Shown one piece after another: positions 17,101-26,900 of a DNA stretch of 36,657 nucleotides (the stretch's first letter is position 1; each line of letters begins with the position of its first letter). The DNA is from an uncultured Coriobacteriaceae bacterium (lineage in GTDB: Bacteria > Actinomycetota > Coriobacteriia > Coriobacteriales > Atopobiaceae), in NCBI GenBank assembly GCA_900549525.1, contig UWSJ01000006.1, positions 1-36,657 on the forward strand. Reading direction: 5' to 3'. Position numbers and translations under genes: made by a program. Below the pieces are notes generated by a model, which ran no database searches, was not told where the DNA came from, and worked only from the letters and a program-made list of their open reading frames with translations.

Positions 17101-20100
17101 CTCGCGTCAGATCACCGTGAGCGTCGCCGACCTGCTCCCGCGCGGGACGGGTGACGAGACGGACGTCTCGGGTCTCGACCCCGCCTCGCTCTCGGCGAGC
17201 ATCCGCCGCTATGCGAGCGTGGGCGACGACAAGGGCACGGTCACCGATGTGCCCGCCGACAAGCTCTCCTTCGACGCCACTGCCAAGACCGTCACGATCA
17301 CGCTTTCCGACGGCGGCATCTATCCGCTCTCCGGCATCACCCTGCGGGTGCAGGACAAGGCCGGAACCGCTGAGACCTACAAGCTCTCAGACGTGGTCGC
17401 CGCGACCACCGATTCCGGCAAGGCCGCGAGCTGGAAGGGCGGCGGCGCGGACGCGGTGGACGGCATCGTGGTGGCAAACGCGTCCCAGCAGCCTCAGATC
17501 CTCGTTGACGGGGCCGTCGACGACACCTCCGTCGAGCAGCCCTACCAGGGCGACCCGGCAGTCTACGTCCGCGTGAGCGACCCGCTCTTTGCGGTGTACC
17601 AGGAGCTCCCCGGCTTTTCCGTGACGGACTGCCTCGCGCTCTCGGGGACGGCCACGCCCAACGCGGCACTCAGCGGGGCGGCGTCCATCAACTCCGGGGC
17701 CCTCTCCTCCACCGTTGCCAAGGAGCCGACCGGAGAAGCGTGGGACGTCAAAGTGACGCTCCCTGCGGCGACCGACGGCGCCGGCGACCTCGAGGCCTCC
17801 TACGCGCTCAACGCCACCTACGCTCCCCATGGTGGGGCGGCCTCCAGCACGGCCACGGCTAACTTCCTCGTCGACCGCTCCGCGCCGTCTGTCACCGACG
17901 CGGGCGTTGTCGGGACGGTCGACCCGTCCGAGGTCGCCAAGATGGACTCCGGCTCGTACCTCTTCGGCGGTGAGCGTACGTTCAGGGTTCGCCTGCAGGA
18001 TCTGCTGCGCGGCTCGGCCGCGGCGGGAGAGGATCATGCGTCCGGCGTGGACGTCTCGACCGTCCAGGTCACGGCCAGGCGTCGTGAGACGGTGGGCTCA
18101 TCTGCCGTCGAGGACGTCACCCTCGTGAAAGCCGGGGACGCCGGTCTCGACGCCGACGGGTATCTCACGGTCAAGCTCACCGACGCCGGCGAGTACGACC
18201 TCGACGAGATCAACGTGCAGTTCTCTGACAAGGCCGGCAACGTCTACAACTGCTTCCTCTCGCAGGCGATTTCCGACGCGTCCGTCGAGGACGCCTGGAA
18301 GTTTGGGGGCAGCGAGGCCATCAAGGGCATCCTCGTCGTCGACCAGTCCCAGCTTGGGGCCGGGCGCGTGGCACTCTCCGTCAACGACGCTAACGACCAC
18401 CAGGTCGTCAAGGGTGCATGGAGCCGTGTGGACGGGCCGCTTTCGGTCACCCTCACGGTGAACGACGCCAACTTCGACGTCTGGCGCCACACGGCGCTCG
18501 TCTCCAAGAAGAGCTTCTTCTCGCTCGAGCTTACCCCGGGTTCCGCCTCCGTCAACGCGCCCGTCGAAAAGCTCGCTGGCTACGATGTGCTCGACAAGAT
18601 GACGAAGCAGTCGAACGGCTCCTGGTCATACACCTTCACGATTCCCGCGACTGGTACGGGAGACGCCGCTGACGGCTCCTATCGCGCCGAGATGAACTAC
18701 GGGGCCTTCCTGGGCTTTGGCGGCACCACGACCTCGATCACCTTCGGTGTCGACCACAAGGCCCCGCTCATCACGATCGCCAGCCTCGTTGACGCGGCCT
18801 CCGTGCAGCCTGCGGACGCCACGACCGGGCGCTCCCATGACGTGGCCCGTCTCGACAACGCAGATGGCACACACGCCTACTACCTCGTGGGAGGCGCCCG
18901 CGCTATTACGATCACGACGCGCGACCTGCTGCGTGCGTACGAGGGCTCGACCCCCGCCCCCACCGAGGATCACGCTTCCGGCGTGGACTGGGACAGCCTC
19001 AAGGTCACCCTCGCCCCTGACAAGGACGCCTATGGCTCCAAGGGCGTGTCGCGCGAGCTCACCCTCGCCGAGGGCGGCGGGCTCACGCGCGACGGCGAGT
19101 CCGTTACCGTGCCGCTCGACTCCGACGGCCTCTATCGGCTCTCCGACATCCGCGTTTCCTACGCCGACAACGCCGGCAACACCTACGAGGACACGCTTGA
19201 CAAGATCGTCGCCGACCGTGGCTTTTCCGCGGCGTGGAGCTTCGGAGCGCCCCAGGTCATCGAGGGCATCGTGGTCGACACGACGCCCCTCGAGAGGGAC
19301 GACCTGACGCTCGACGTCTCAAAGGCCTCCGACGACGTGCCTGACAGCCGCATCGAGGGCCTCTACCGCGGCGACGTCAAGGCGACGGTCACCGTCAAGG
19401 ATCCGTGGTTCGACTTCTGGCGCCACACCGACCGTGCGTCGAGTCTCTTCTCCGGCTCGCTGACGCCTGCCGCCGCAAGCCTTGACCAGGCGACGAGCGA
19501 CCCGATTGACCTCGACGCCCTGGACTTCACGGACGCCGACAAGAGCGGCGTGTGGACCTACGATGCGGCCCGGAACTTCCCCGCCGCCGACGGCCATCAG
19601 GTTGAGGGCCGCTACAGCCTTGCCGTCCGCTTCGACGGAATCTCCGTTCCGACCGCCTCGCTTTCCGCTAACGCCTCCTTCGTTGTCGACCACACGGCGC
19701 CCGCGGTCACCGAGGCAAACCTCGCCGAGTCCGTCGACGCAAACCGCGACGTGGCCGTGATGGATGATGGAAGCGTCTACGTGGTGGGGGGAAGCCGCAC
19801 CCTGCGCGTCCGCATGCGCGACCTGCTGCGCGGCCTTGCTCCCACGGACGGCAACCAGAACCGTAACCAGCCCGAGACGGCCGGCATCGCCACGGCCGAG
19901 GATGGCGCGTCCCCCGACATCACCGTGACCCTCACGCGTCGCGACGGGCTCAACCTCTCCGTCGCCGGCTCCACGACCGAGAAGCTCAACCCCGTCACCA
20001 TCGGCGACGACGGGTGGGTGAGCGTGCCACTCGACGACGAGGGCCTCTACCTCACGAGTGACATCACCTTTGACGCGAAGGACGCGGCCGGTAACGACAC

Positions 20101-22861
20101 CGGCACCGTGAGCCTGGCGGACGTCATCGCCTCTCTCAACGAGCAGGGCCAGGCCTACTGGCGCTTCGGGGCCGGCACGGAGGCCACGGGCATCGTGGTC
20201 GACGACCCGGCCACCGCACCCGAGGCCGGCGTGGACGTGTCCGACGGCACCAACGACGACGGCTCGGCCATCCCCACCTCCGATGACCCGTACTACCACC
20301 GCGGCAACACCGTGGTGACGGTCTGGGCCAAGGACACCTGGCTCGACGCCTACCGCCACACGGGCCGCCAGGGTACCTTCTCGGCCAACCAGCTTCGTCG
20401 CGCCGGTGCTGACGCGGCCGAGGCTATCGACTCCGTCGCCTTTGACGACCTGTCCTACGACGCCAACTCCGACCGCTGGTACAAGACGTATGATCTGCCG
20501 CTGGCCCAGAAGAAGGACAAGCTTCCCGTCGAGGGCGACTATGCCTTTGACGTCGCCTACGAGGGCCTCGCCGGCACGCCCGGCAGCCTCGAAGTCGACC
20601 CGGCGCCCGTCACCTTCGGTGTCGACTACACGGCCCCGAACTTTGGCACGCTCACGCTCTCCGACGTGACGCCCGCCGCCTGGGGCTGGGTCTTCTCGAC
20701 CAATGACGAGCGCATGTCCGCACAGCTCACTGACAACGTCTCCGGTATGCGCGGGAGCACGGCCAAGGTCGCGCCCATGGGCACGGTCACGGCAGACGAC
20801 CTGGGCGCCACCTACGTGGGGTCCGGCAACGACTGCGCCGGGCGCACCGTGGCGGGCAGCCTCGACTTCTCCTTTGGCGACGACGCCCAGCGTCTGTACT
20901 TCTCGGGCACGAAGCTCTCCGTCAAGGACGTCGCGGGCAACGAGGCCACGGTCGACATGGGCTCCTACGTGGGCCACGACAGCAACATCCCGGCCTCCTG
21001 GGGCGAGGAGTACGACACCAAGCCCTACGTGGGCGTGGCCATCGACAAGGTGGCGCCCACCATTGACGTGACCTATGACAACAACGACGTCCACAACGGC
21101 CAGTACTACAACAAGGCCCGCACGGCCACGGTAACCATCACCGAGAGCAACTTCGGCCTCGTACGCGCCAACGACAAGGACCGCGTCATCGCTACCGTCG
21201 GGCGCGACGGCCAGGAGGCGGGCCAGGTCACGGCCGAGCGGTTCTCCAACCCGTCCGGAGACGGCACGACCTGGGTTGCCACCTACACGTTCGAGGACGA
21301 CGCCGACTGGACGCTTGACGTTTCCTTCACCGACCCGGCAAACCGTGTGGCAGAGAGTTACCACTCCGCCTTCGTCGTGGACACCACGGCGCCTACGATC
21401 AGCGTCCAGTGGGACAACACCGAGGCGGAGTCGGGCGCGTACTTCAAGGCCCCGCGCACGGCGAGCGTCACGGTGAACGAGCGCAACTTCTCCTCCGAGT
21501 TCGCAGGCGTCACCGCGACGGCGTCCGACGCCTCAGGCGCTCCCGCCGGTGCCCCCGGTGACACGGGCTGGGTCGAGGCGAAGCCGCGCGAGGAGTACGC
21601 CAACTCCCTGCACTTTGGCGGTGAGCTCCACTACACCATGAAGGTGACGGTGACCGACCTCGCTGGCAATGTGGCGGAGGAGTACAACGAGCCCGAGTTC
21701 GTCATCGACATGACGGCCCCGCAGGTCTCCATCGGCGGCGTTGCCGACCACCACGCCTACGCCGACATGGCGGCTCCGACCATCGAGTTCTCGGATACCA
21801 ACTTCGACCCGGGCATGGCCCAGTACATGCTCACGGGCGGCCGCCGCGGCCAGGACGTCTACTTCGACACCACCGACCAGGAGACGTCGACCTCCAAGGA
21901 CGTGACCTTCGCCGACTTCGAGCACACGCTCGACAACGACGACGTGTACACGCTCGTCGCCACGGTGAAGGACAAGGCCGGCAACACGGCGCAGCAGACC
22001 GCGACCTTCTCGGTCAACCGCTATGGCTCCAACTACGTGATGCTCGACGGCTCGGGCAACGTGCTGGGCTCCTACATCAACAAGCCGCAGGACATCGTGG
22101 TGGCCGAGATCAACGCGAGCGGCCTTGACGAAGCCAAGAGCCGCGCCGAGCTTACGCACGACACCAGCGTGAGCACGCTTGCGGCGGGCACCGACTACAC
22201 CGTGGCCAGTGACAACGACCAGTGGGCCTGGAACGAGACCACCTACACCTTCCCGGCCAAGCTCTTCGTCGACGACGGCTACTACCGGCTCATCCTCACG
22301 TCCACCGACCTCGCGGGGAACCTCTCGCAGAACACGATGAACGCCAAGAACCAGGCGCGAGACGGCTCGGCGGCGATTGACTTCGCCAAGGATGGCACGG
22401 AGCCTCGTGCCGAGCTCGTGGGCATTACCTCCAACACCGCATACCTCGACCCCAACAAGCAGGTCAACGTGGGCGTCCAGGACAACCTCGCCGTGGACAC
22501 CGCCCAGCTCACGGTTGACGGCAACGGGGTGGCCTCCTGGAGCGGCGACGACCTCGCGGCCGGAGACCTCTCCCAGGCGCTCCAGGCCACGGGCCTGCCG
22601 GCGGATGACCAGAACCATGACGTCGAGCTGGTCGTGACCGACAAGGCCGGCAACCAGACCCGCGTGTCCGCCACCTCGGTGATGGTCACGAGCGACCTCG
22701 TGACCTACGTGTTCCATACCCCCGCGCTGCTCTATGCGGTGACAGGCGGCTTCGTTGCCCTGCTCACGGTGATCGGCGTGGCGATTTTCCTCTCCGTGCG
22801 ACACCACCGCCTCACGGAGGGCCGCAGGAACCCGTTTGGCTACGGGGCGAGCAAGAAGTAG
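14126..22861 (+). CDS. Giant membrane-anchored surface protein of Ig-like modules
   Basis: The 2911-residue product starts with a signal peptide (basic start, hydrophobic core, LALA-QEPA cleavage region near residue 30), then an Ala/Ser/Thr/Pro-rich stretch. The body is beta-rich, built from modules opening with [VILY]D-x-x-AP. Five modules of about 300 residues carry an [LV]GG-x-R-x-[IFLV]-x-V-x-x-x-DLL motif. Four shorter Ig-like modules follow. The chain ends in one membrane helix at about 2868-2890 and a short basic tail; no LPXTG motif is seen. AGGAGGTG lies before the ATG, which overlaps the upstream stop by one base. Position in the operon suggests a cell-wall-spanning or surface part of the secretion system, perhaps replacing EsaA/YueB; adhesin is the alternative. 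Confidence 0.85.
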   Translation: MRKLGKGMGLVSTLVVAGAVALGAAGLALAQEPATTAPPTVQRTLAASSAAVTGSTPQTSPASTSAQSAPASSAAPSSRAAARAAAASSPATTSAVTVRLSAKDDALVVPYGVDPLAWLTNNLTFDVTVTKTDGTTQTEEGKKAADVADYFADGKVLVRASVPTGQDVPYPANRADDQGNLTKAPDWTQAVAFGTAAGDGSVTYTLPTATDLKATMSWSYKDASSLNSIPVAPEAVVSSLTQSLNGSADRTGVVVSGTYKDGDVALWLDAADLAQGAAPVILHVADGSQVRLSNDVSLKADGTFTSASAPEATDNPVTGGGTGYKADAATSVVYLRLAADVHNPDDNTKLDYTKGELVRVPVKVDTTAPEATALTVIDANGATYDLDQLKAKAQGGVVVVPAAGLKVKVSLDDPTAPAGSADTDVSGLTKTATLTVGDGDAAKRLSADIQPDGTATFTLDAAALGQGVFDVSSLHLSADDVAGNALNTTLDQVEGSLKGGTADSVTKVAIFDPAADDNADAFGIVLNGMAYTPDTATADVPVSTSLAAALRVKTNDALGLGGLLVPKSYVHTVETANAAGSATEVKTDRDDALALDGFTTGMNPYKERLLADNLGAEGLHTFTFDVTGSDRFLTAPYAGNGAAAKVAQRFLLDKTAPVATDASFSGADALSKDDISHVTGSSQDGAYVLGGARTVTVSVKDLLAGKVDAPADVSGVDWSKTTATVTRYANEYDERGTTQALAPADSSLTYDDAAGTVSLRLSDDGLYRLDHIALHLEDKAGNATGDVKLSDVVAAVTAAGSTSHNAEAWKDAEGKAVNGFIVITQATPNVNIHVNGVAGNQAEHAYQTAPKVTVVVKDPLFGIYKQGGRDLSGFLTLTGAVTPGEDGTGTKSIPALSFADFTKQPDGTWAATVTLPGTTADPSDTLEGTYGIKAQYKVPYAPANHTEDQVAFVYDKTAPSVTSAELLTTFDATKDAAKLSGTKHDGLYAVGGSRQITVSVADLLPRGTGDETDVSGLDPASLSASIRRYASVGDDKGTVTDVPADKLSFDATAKTVTITLSDGGIYPLSGITLRVQDKAGTAETYKLSDVVAATTDSGKAASWKGGGADAVDGIVVANASQQPQILVDGAVDDTSVEQPYQGDPAVYVRVSDPLFAVYQELPGFSVTDCLALSGTATPNAALSGAASINSGALSSTVAKEPTGEAWDVKVTLPAATDGAGDLEASYALNATYAPHGGAASSTATANFLVDRSAPSVTDAGVVGTVDPSEVAKMDSGSYLFGGERTFRVRLQDLLRGSAAAGEDHASGVDVSTVQVTARRRETVGSSAVEDVTLVKAGDAGLDADGYLTVKLTDAGEYDLDEINVQFSDKAGNVYNCFLSQAISDASVEDAWKFGGSEAIKGILVVDQSQLGAGRVALSVNDANDHQVVKGAWSRVDGPLSVTLTVNDANFDVWRHTALVSKKSFFSLELTPGSASVNAPVEKLAGYDVLDKMTKQSNGSWSYTFTIPATGTGDAADGSYRAEMNYGAFLGFGGTTTSITFGVDHKAPLITIASLVDAASVQPADATTGRSHDVARLDNADGTHAYYLVGGARAITITTRDLLRAYEGSTPAPTEDHASGVDWDSLKVTLAPDKDAYGSKGVSRELTLAEGGGLTRDGESVTVPLDSDGLYRLSDIRVSYADNAGNTYEDTLDKIVADRGFSAAWSFGAPQVIEGIVVDTTPLERDDLTLDVSKASDDVPDSRIEGLYRGDVKATVTVKDPWFDFWRHTDRASSLFSGSLTPAAASLDQATSDPIDLDALDFTDADKSGVWTYDAARNFPAADGHQVEGRYSLAVRFDGISVPTASLSANASFVVDHTAPAVTEANLAESVDANRDVAVMDDGSVYVVGGSRTLRVRMRDLLRGLAPTDGNQNRNQPETAGIATAEDGASPDITVTLTRRDGLNLSVAGSTTEKLNPVTIGDDGWVSVPLDDEGLYLTSDITFDAKDAAGNDTGTVSLADVIASLNEQGQAYWRFGAGTEATGIVVDDPATAPEAGVDVSDGTNDDGSAIPTSDDPYYHRGNTVVTVWAKDTWLDAYRHTGRQGTFSANQLRRAGADAAEAIDSVAFDDLSYDANSDRWYKTYDLPLAQKKDKLPVEGDYAFDVAYEGLAGTPGSLEVDPAPVTFGVDYTAPNFGTLTLSDVTPAAWGWVFSTNDERMSAQLTDNVSGMRGSTAKVAPMGTVTADDLGATYVGSGNDCAGRTVAGSLDFSFGDDAQRLYFSGTKLSVKDVAGNEATVDMGSYVGHDSNIPASWGEEYDTKPYVGVAIDKVAPTIDVTYDNNDVHNGQYYNKARTATVTITESNFGLVRANDKDRVIATVGRDGQEAGQVTAERFSNPSGDGTTWVATYTFEDDADWTLDVSFTDPANRVAESYHSAFVVDTTAPTISVQWDNTEAESGAYFKAPRTASVTVNERNFSSEFAGVTATASDASGAPAGAPGDTGWVEAKPREEYANSLHFGGELHYTMKVTVTDLAGNVAEEYNEPEFVIDMTAPQVSIGGVADHHAYADMAAPTIEFSDTNFDPGMAQYMLTGGRRGQDVYFDTTDQETSTSKDVTFADFEHTLDNDDVYTLVATVKDKAGNTAQQTATFSVNRYGSNYVMLDGSGNVLGSYINKPQDIVVAEINASGLDEAKSRAELTHDTSVSTLAAGTDYTVASDNDQWAWNETTYTFPAKLFVDDGYYRLILTSTDLAGNLSQNTMNAKNQARDGSAAIDFAKDGTEPRAELVGITSNTAYLDPNKQVNVGVQDNLAVDTAQLTVDGNGVASWSGDDLAAGDLSQALQATGLPADDQNHDVELVVTDKAGNQTRVSATSVMVTSDLVTYVFHTPALLYAVTGGFVALLTVIGVAIFLSVRHHRLTEGRRNPFGYGASKK
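16081..20630 (+). repeat. Five ~300-residue modules in the giant surface protein
   Basis: Module openings (D-x-x-AP) lie near 16081, 16987, 17871, 18751 and 19687, and the next Ig-like domain begins near 20620. Each repeats the order: AP opening, [LV]GG-x-R...DLL motif, acidic [VI]SG[VL] or ASGVD segment, a YxL[SD]xI type strand, a tryptophan-containing W[KRS]x[GD] segment, then a [LV]-x-VxDPxF/W-type strand. Periods are roughly 880-935 nt. Divergence is high, so these are old protein-level repeats. Confidence 0.8.
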
Positions 22862-23159
22862 CCCAAAGGAAGGGTCAGCGTCGCGAGACAGCGGGCCCGA
22901 CGGTACGACCCGGTACCAGGCCGGCCAGCAAGACGGGCCCGAACCGACGGGCGCGGCACGACCCCGCGCAAGCGGGCCGCACGACCACCTCCGCCGCGGG
23001 GTCTCTCCCGTTACCCGTGGCTACCGCACGACCCGCGTGCGGACGGGAGCCCAGGCTCCCGCGCATGCGGGCTTCCACAGGTATCGCCTCGCATCCAGCG
23101 AGCTGATATGCGGGCGGGTGCCACAGGGGCGCCCGCACAGACAGGAAAGGATGTGCACT
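22862..23159. promoter_or_regulatory. GC-rich leader upstream of the WXG100 genes
   Basis: No gene is supported in this 298-nt gap. It holds several inverted repeats: CCGCAC/GTGCGG at 23024-23042, CGGGAGCC-CA-GGCTCCCG at 23044-23061, and TGCGGGCG/CGCCCGCA at 23109-23116 and 23130-23137. The last ends 5 nt before the ribosome site of the first WXG100 gene. None has a T run. A promoter for abundant WXG100 expression is expected here but I cannot place one. Confidence 0.5.
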
Positions 23160-23450
23160 ATGGCAGCCGGACAGATCAAGATCACCCCGGAGACCATGCG
23201 CCAGCGCGCAACGCAGTACCGCAAGGAGGCCAACGAGGTCCACACCTCCTATACGAACATGGATCGCCTGCTTCAGACCCTGCACGCCGAGTGGGAGGGC
23301 CGTGCCGCCGATTCGTACGATGCCCGCTACCGCTCGCTTCGTCCGAACTTCCTGAAGGCCGAGGACCTCATCAACCAGATCGCCAAGAGCCTCGACAACA
23401 CTGCCGCCACGCTCGAGCAGACCGACCAGAACATCGCGAACGCCTACTAG
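23160..23450 (+). CDS. WXG100-family secreted protein (EsxA-like), copy 1
   Basis: A 96-residue helical-hairpin protein of the ESAT-6/EsxA family, exported by the EssC ATPase as a dimer and usually required for secretion. The WxG turn is W45-E46-G47, flanked by two long amphipathic helices, and there is no signal peptide. The ATG at 23160 is chosen because AGGAAAGG ends 9 nt upstream; the ATG at 23151 abuts that site. It is about half identical to the next gene, sharing an I-x-I-T-P-x-T-M-R start and a TLEQTDQ end. Confidence 0.93.
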   Translation: MAAGQIKITPETMRQRATQYRKEANEVHTSYTNMDRLLQTLHAEWEGRAADSYDARYRSLRPNFLKAEDLINQIAKSLDNTAATLEQTDQNIANAY

Positions 23451-23495
23451 GCCTCGCCGTTCAAGCTCGTTAATCCAACGTAGAAGGGATTTACC

Positions 23496-23783
23496 ATGGC
23501 TCGCATCAGGATCACCCCGCAGACCATGCGCCGTCGTGCCAAGGAGTATCGCGACGAGCGCGATCGCGTGAACGGCGTCATCAAGAACATGGACAGCCTG
23601 CTCGACACCCTGCAGGTCGAGTGGGAGGGCGAGGCCACGACTGCCTACGTCCGTCGCTTCGGTGAGGTTCGCCCGAGCTTCGTCGACGCCGCCAAGCTGA
23701 TCGACGAGATCGCCACGGCGCTCGACAACACCGCCAAGACGCTCGAGCAGACCGATCAGGCCATCGCCGCCACCTTCCACTAG
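23496..23783 (+). CDS. WXG100-family secreted protein (EsxA-like), copy 2
   Basis: A 95-residue WXG100 protein with W43-E44-G45 at the turn between two helices and no signal peptide. The ATG has AGAAGGGA upstream. It is a tandem duplicate of the preceding gene, 45 nt away. The pair may form a heterodimer or two homodimers; the sequence does not decide this. A strong hairpin follows before essC. Confidence 0.93.
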   Translation: MARIRITPQTMRRRAKEYRDERDRVNGVIKNMDSLLDTLQVEWEGEATTAYVRRFGEVRPSFVDAAKLIDEIATALDNTAKTLEQTDQAIAATFH

Positions 23784-23839
23784 ACCGTAGGAAGGTTATG
23801 GACGCCGTAAGGCGCCAGCACCACCGTAGTGACACAGAT

Positions 23840-23874
23840 GCTCCCTGGGCTCAGGCCAAGGTAGCCCAGGGAGC
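23840..23874 (+). promoter_or_regulatory. Strong intercistronic hairpin between WXG100 genes and essC
   Basis: A perfect 12-pair stem: GCTCCCTGGGCT at 23840-23851 pairs with AGCCCAGGGAGC at 23863-23874, with an 11-nt loop. Only two Ts follow, so it is at best a weak terminator. It could lower readthrough into essC or protect the 3' end of a processed WXG100 mRNA, keeping substrate far above ATPase. Confidence 0.7.
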
Positions 23875-23948
23875 TTCGTGCCAGCACCACTGACACGCCG
23901 CAAACGCTAGCAATTCATGTCTTCAAAGGCAAGAAGGGACGCTCGCCG

Positions 23949-26900
23949 ATGACTCAGCCCCTGCTGCTCACATACGTGCACCAAGGCAGGGAGCGTACCC
24001 TCTCCTTCGATGGGGTTGCTCGCTCCATCCTGTGGGTTTGTCCCGGCTCTTCCGAGAGCCAGCGCGACGCCGTCGCCTCGGTCGAGCAGCACGGAGACCG
24101 GGTCATGCTCCGGCCCGCCACGGCATTTCAGCTCGTGGTCGAGGACGGGTCCCAGGCGCCGGAGGTAGCGCTCGACGACGCGGCCGAGCGGTTCGTGAGG
24201 CTTGTCTCCGTGCATGACGGATCCGTTTCGTCATTGCTCGTCCGCCCTGCCAGCGAGCGGGCACGCGTCTTTCGCAAGTACGGCTTCTCGTGTGACGTGG
24301 AACTGCTCATCGGGCGCGACGAATCCGCCCAGCTGAGCTACCGGAGCAGGTTCGTTTCCTCGCGCCACGCTGCCATCAGGCTCGTGGGTGAACAGTTCAC
24401 GGTGGAGGATCTTGGGAGCTCCAACGGCACGTTCGTGAACGGCATCCTCCTGCAGCCAGGGGCGCAGCTCTCCCTTACGCCAGGGGACGTTGTGAGCGTG
24501 ATGGACCTCGTCGTGATGGTGGGACACCGCTTCGTCTGCATGAACGACCCCGACGGGCTGACCCTGGGGCAGGTCGCGGGGATGACGCCCATCGACCACG
24601 CGGCCTTCAAGGCCATGTGCCCGCCCGCGTCGGAGACCTGCGGTGCCATCGAGCCCTTCTATCCCGCGCCGCGCCTCATGCACACCATCCATGCGCGTGA
24701 GTTCAAGGTCGATGACCCGCCCCAGAAGAAGAAGCAGGACGAGCAGCCCGCCATCATGCAGCTGGGCCCGCAGTTCCTCATGGGCTTCGCCTCCGTCTTC
24801 ATGGGCATGAACGCCATTACTGGCCTCATGGACGGAAGCTCCACCATCCTGACCTCGCTGCCTTCAATTGCCATGTGCGTCTCCATGCTGGGCGGCATGA
24901 TGGTCTTCCCCGTCATCACCAACAGCTACCAGAAGAAGATCGACGCCCGCGAGGAGCTCAAGCGCGAGAGCTCCTACACCGACTACCTCAACGGCATCGA
25001 GTCCACGCTCGTGGACGAGTGCGAGGTGCAGGCGCAGATTCTGCGCGACAACCGCACGCCCATGGGAGAGCTGCTCAACGACGTGTGGCAGCTGGCCCCC
25101 CAGCTCATGAACCGCACGCTTGTCCATGACGACTTCATGGACCTGCGCGTGGGCACGGGTTCCATCGAGCTTGACGCCGACGTCAGGTGGCCCGAGAAGC
25201 GCTTCACCATCGATGATGACAAGCTCATGGACAAGGTGGACGCGCTGCGCAAGAACCCGCCCACCGTCAACGACGTGCCTCTCGCCTTCAACCCGGCCAA
25301 GCACTACGTGGCCGGCATCGTGGGCCCGCGTCCCGACGTCTGGGCCTTCGCCCGCGGGCTTATCACGCAGGTCTGCGGCATGTTTGGCTACCAGGAGGTC
25401 AAGGTCGTCCTCGTGGCCAGCGCGGACGAGGAGCCGGAGTGGGCGTTTTTGCGCGCCATGCCGCATCTCTTCGACGACGCCGGTCAGCGTCGCTTCATCG
25501 CCACCGACTTTGACAGCCTTATCGAGGTGGGCATGGGCCTTGAGCGCGTGGTGGAGCAGCGCAAGGGCGAGAAGAAGGCCTCCTTCAGCGCATCCGACAC
25601 CGACTTTGCCGGCTACGGGACGTATTACGTGGTCGTCTGCGCCGACAAGGGCCTCTGTGAGCGTTCCGACACGCTTTCGCGCCTGGCCCGGGAGCGCAAG
25701 AACTACGGCATGTCGCTCGTCTACTTTGGCGAGGAGCTCAAGGACCTGCCTCGTGAGTGCGACTACGTCATCGACCTTTCGGCCGACGACGGGCTGGCCC
25801 TGCTGGGCGGCTCGAGCTCGCTCTCCCGTGGCACGGGCACGCTCGCGAAGACGGGGACCGACCGCGGAAGCGCCTGCATGTTCGACCGTAACGACGTGTC
25901 GGGCACGCTCGTGCGCTTCGAGCCCGACATTATGCTCGACCGGGCCACGGCCAACGCCGTGGGCCACTCTCTTGCGCGGCTCAAGCTCGACCTGGCCTCG
26001 CAGCACTCCCAGATTCCCAACTCGCTCGGGTTCCTCCAGATGTTCGAGGTGGGCAACACCACCCAGCTCAACATCGCCCAGCGATGGCAGGAGAACGATG
26101 CCTCCCGCTCGCTCGCCACGCCGGTGGGCCGAGACGCCCAGGGCGAGTTCTCCATTCTCAACCTGCACGAGAACGTGCACGGCCCGCACGGCCTCATCGC
26201 GGGCACCACGGGCTCGGGCAAGTCCGAGTTCATCATCACCTACATCCTGTCGATGTGCGTCAACTACGCCCCGGACGAGGCTTCGTTCGTGCTCATCGAC
26301 TACAAGGGCGGCGGCCTGGCCGGCGCCTTCGACAATGACCGCTTCGTGCTCCCGCACCTGGCGGGCACCATCACCAACCTCGACGGCGCGGCCATCACGC
26401 GCTCGCTCGTCTCCATCAAGAGCGAGCTCAAGCGCCGCCAGGACATGTTCAACAAGGCGCGCGACATCACGGGCGAGGCCACGGTCGACATCTACAAGTA
26501 CCTGGCCTACTACCGTCAGGGCGTGCTCACCGAGCCCCTGCCGCACCTCTTCATCGTGGCCGACGAGTTCGCCGAGCTCAAGCAGCAGGAGCCGGAGTTC
26601 ATGGAGGAGCTCATCTCCGCGGCGCGCATCGGCCGATCGCTGGGCGTGCACCTCATCCTTGCCACGCAGAAGCCGAGCGGCGTGGTGAACGACCAGATCT
26701 GGTCTAACTCGCGCTTCAAGGTCTGCCTCAAGGTGGCCGACGCGGCCGACTCCAAGGAGATGATCCGCCGTCCCGACGCGGCCGAGATCAGGGGCCCGGG
26801 CCGCTTCTACATGCTCGTGGGCTTCAACGAGTTCTTCACCTGCGGGCAGAGCGCCTACTCGGGCTCCAAGTACGCACCCACGGACTCCTACGAGCCGCCC

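Noticed and set aside
19319..21364. Minus-strand frame of 681 codons opposite the giant surface gene
   Set aside because: Valine/glycine/arginine-rich antisense shadow without domain features.
22700..22861. Sortase (LPXTG) signal at the end of the giant surface protein
   Set aside because: No LPXTG-like pentapeptide is present; a membrane helix and a 20-residue basic tail end the protein instead.
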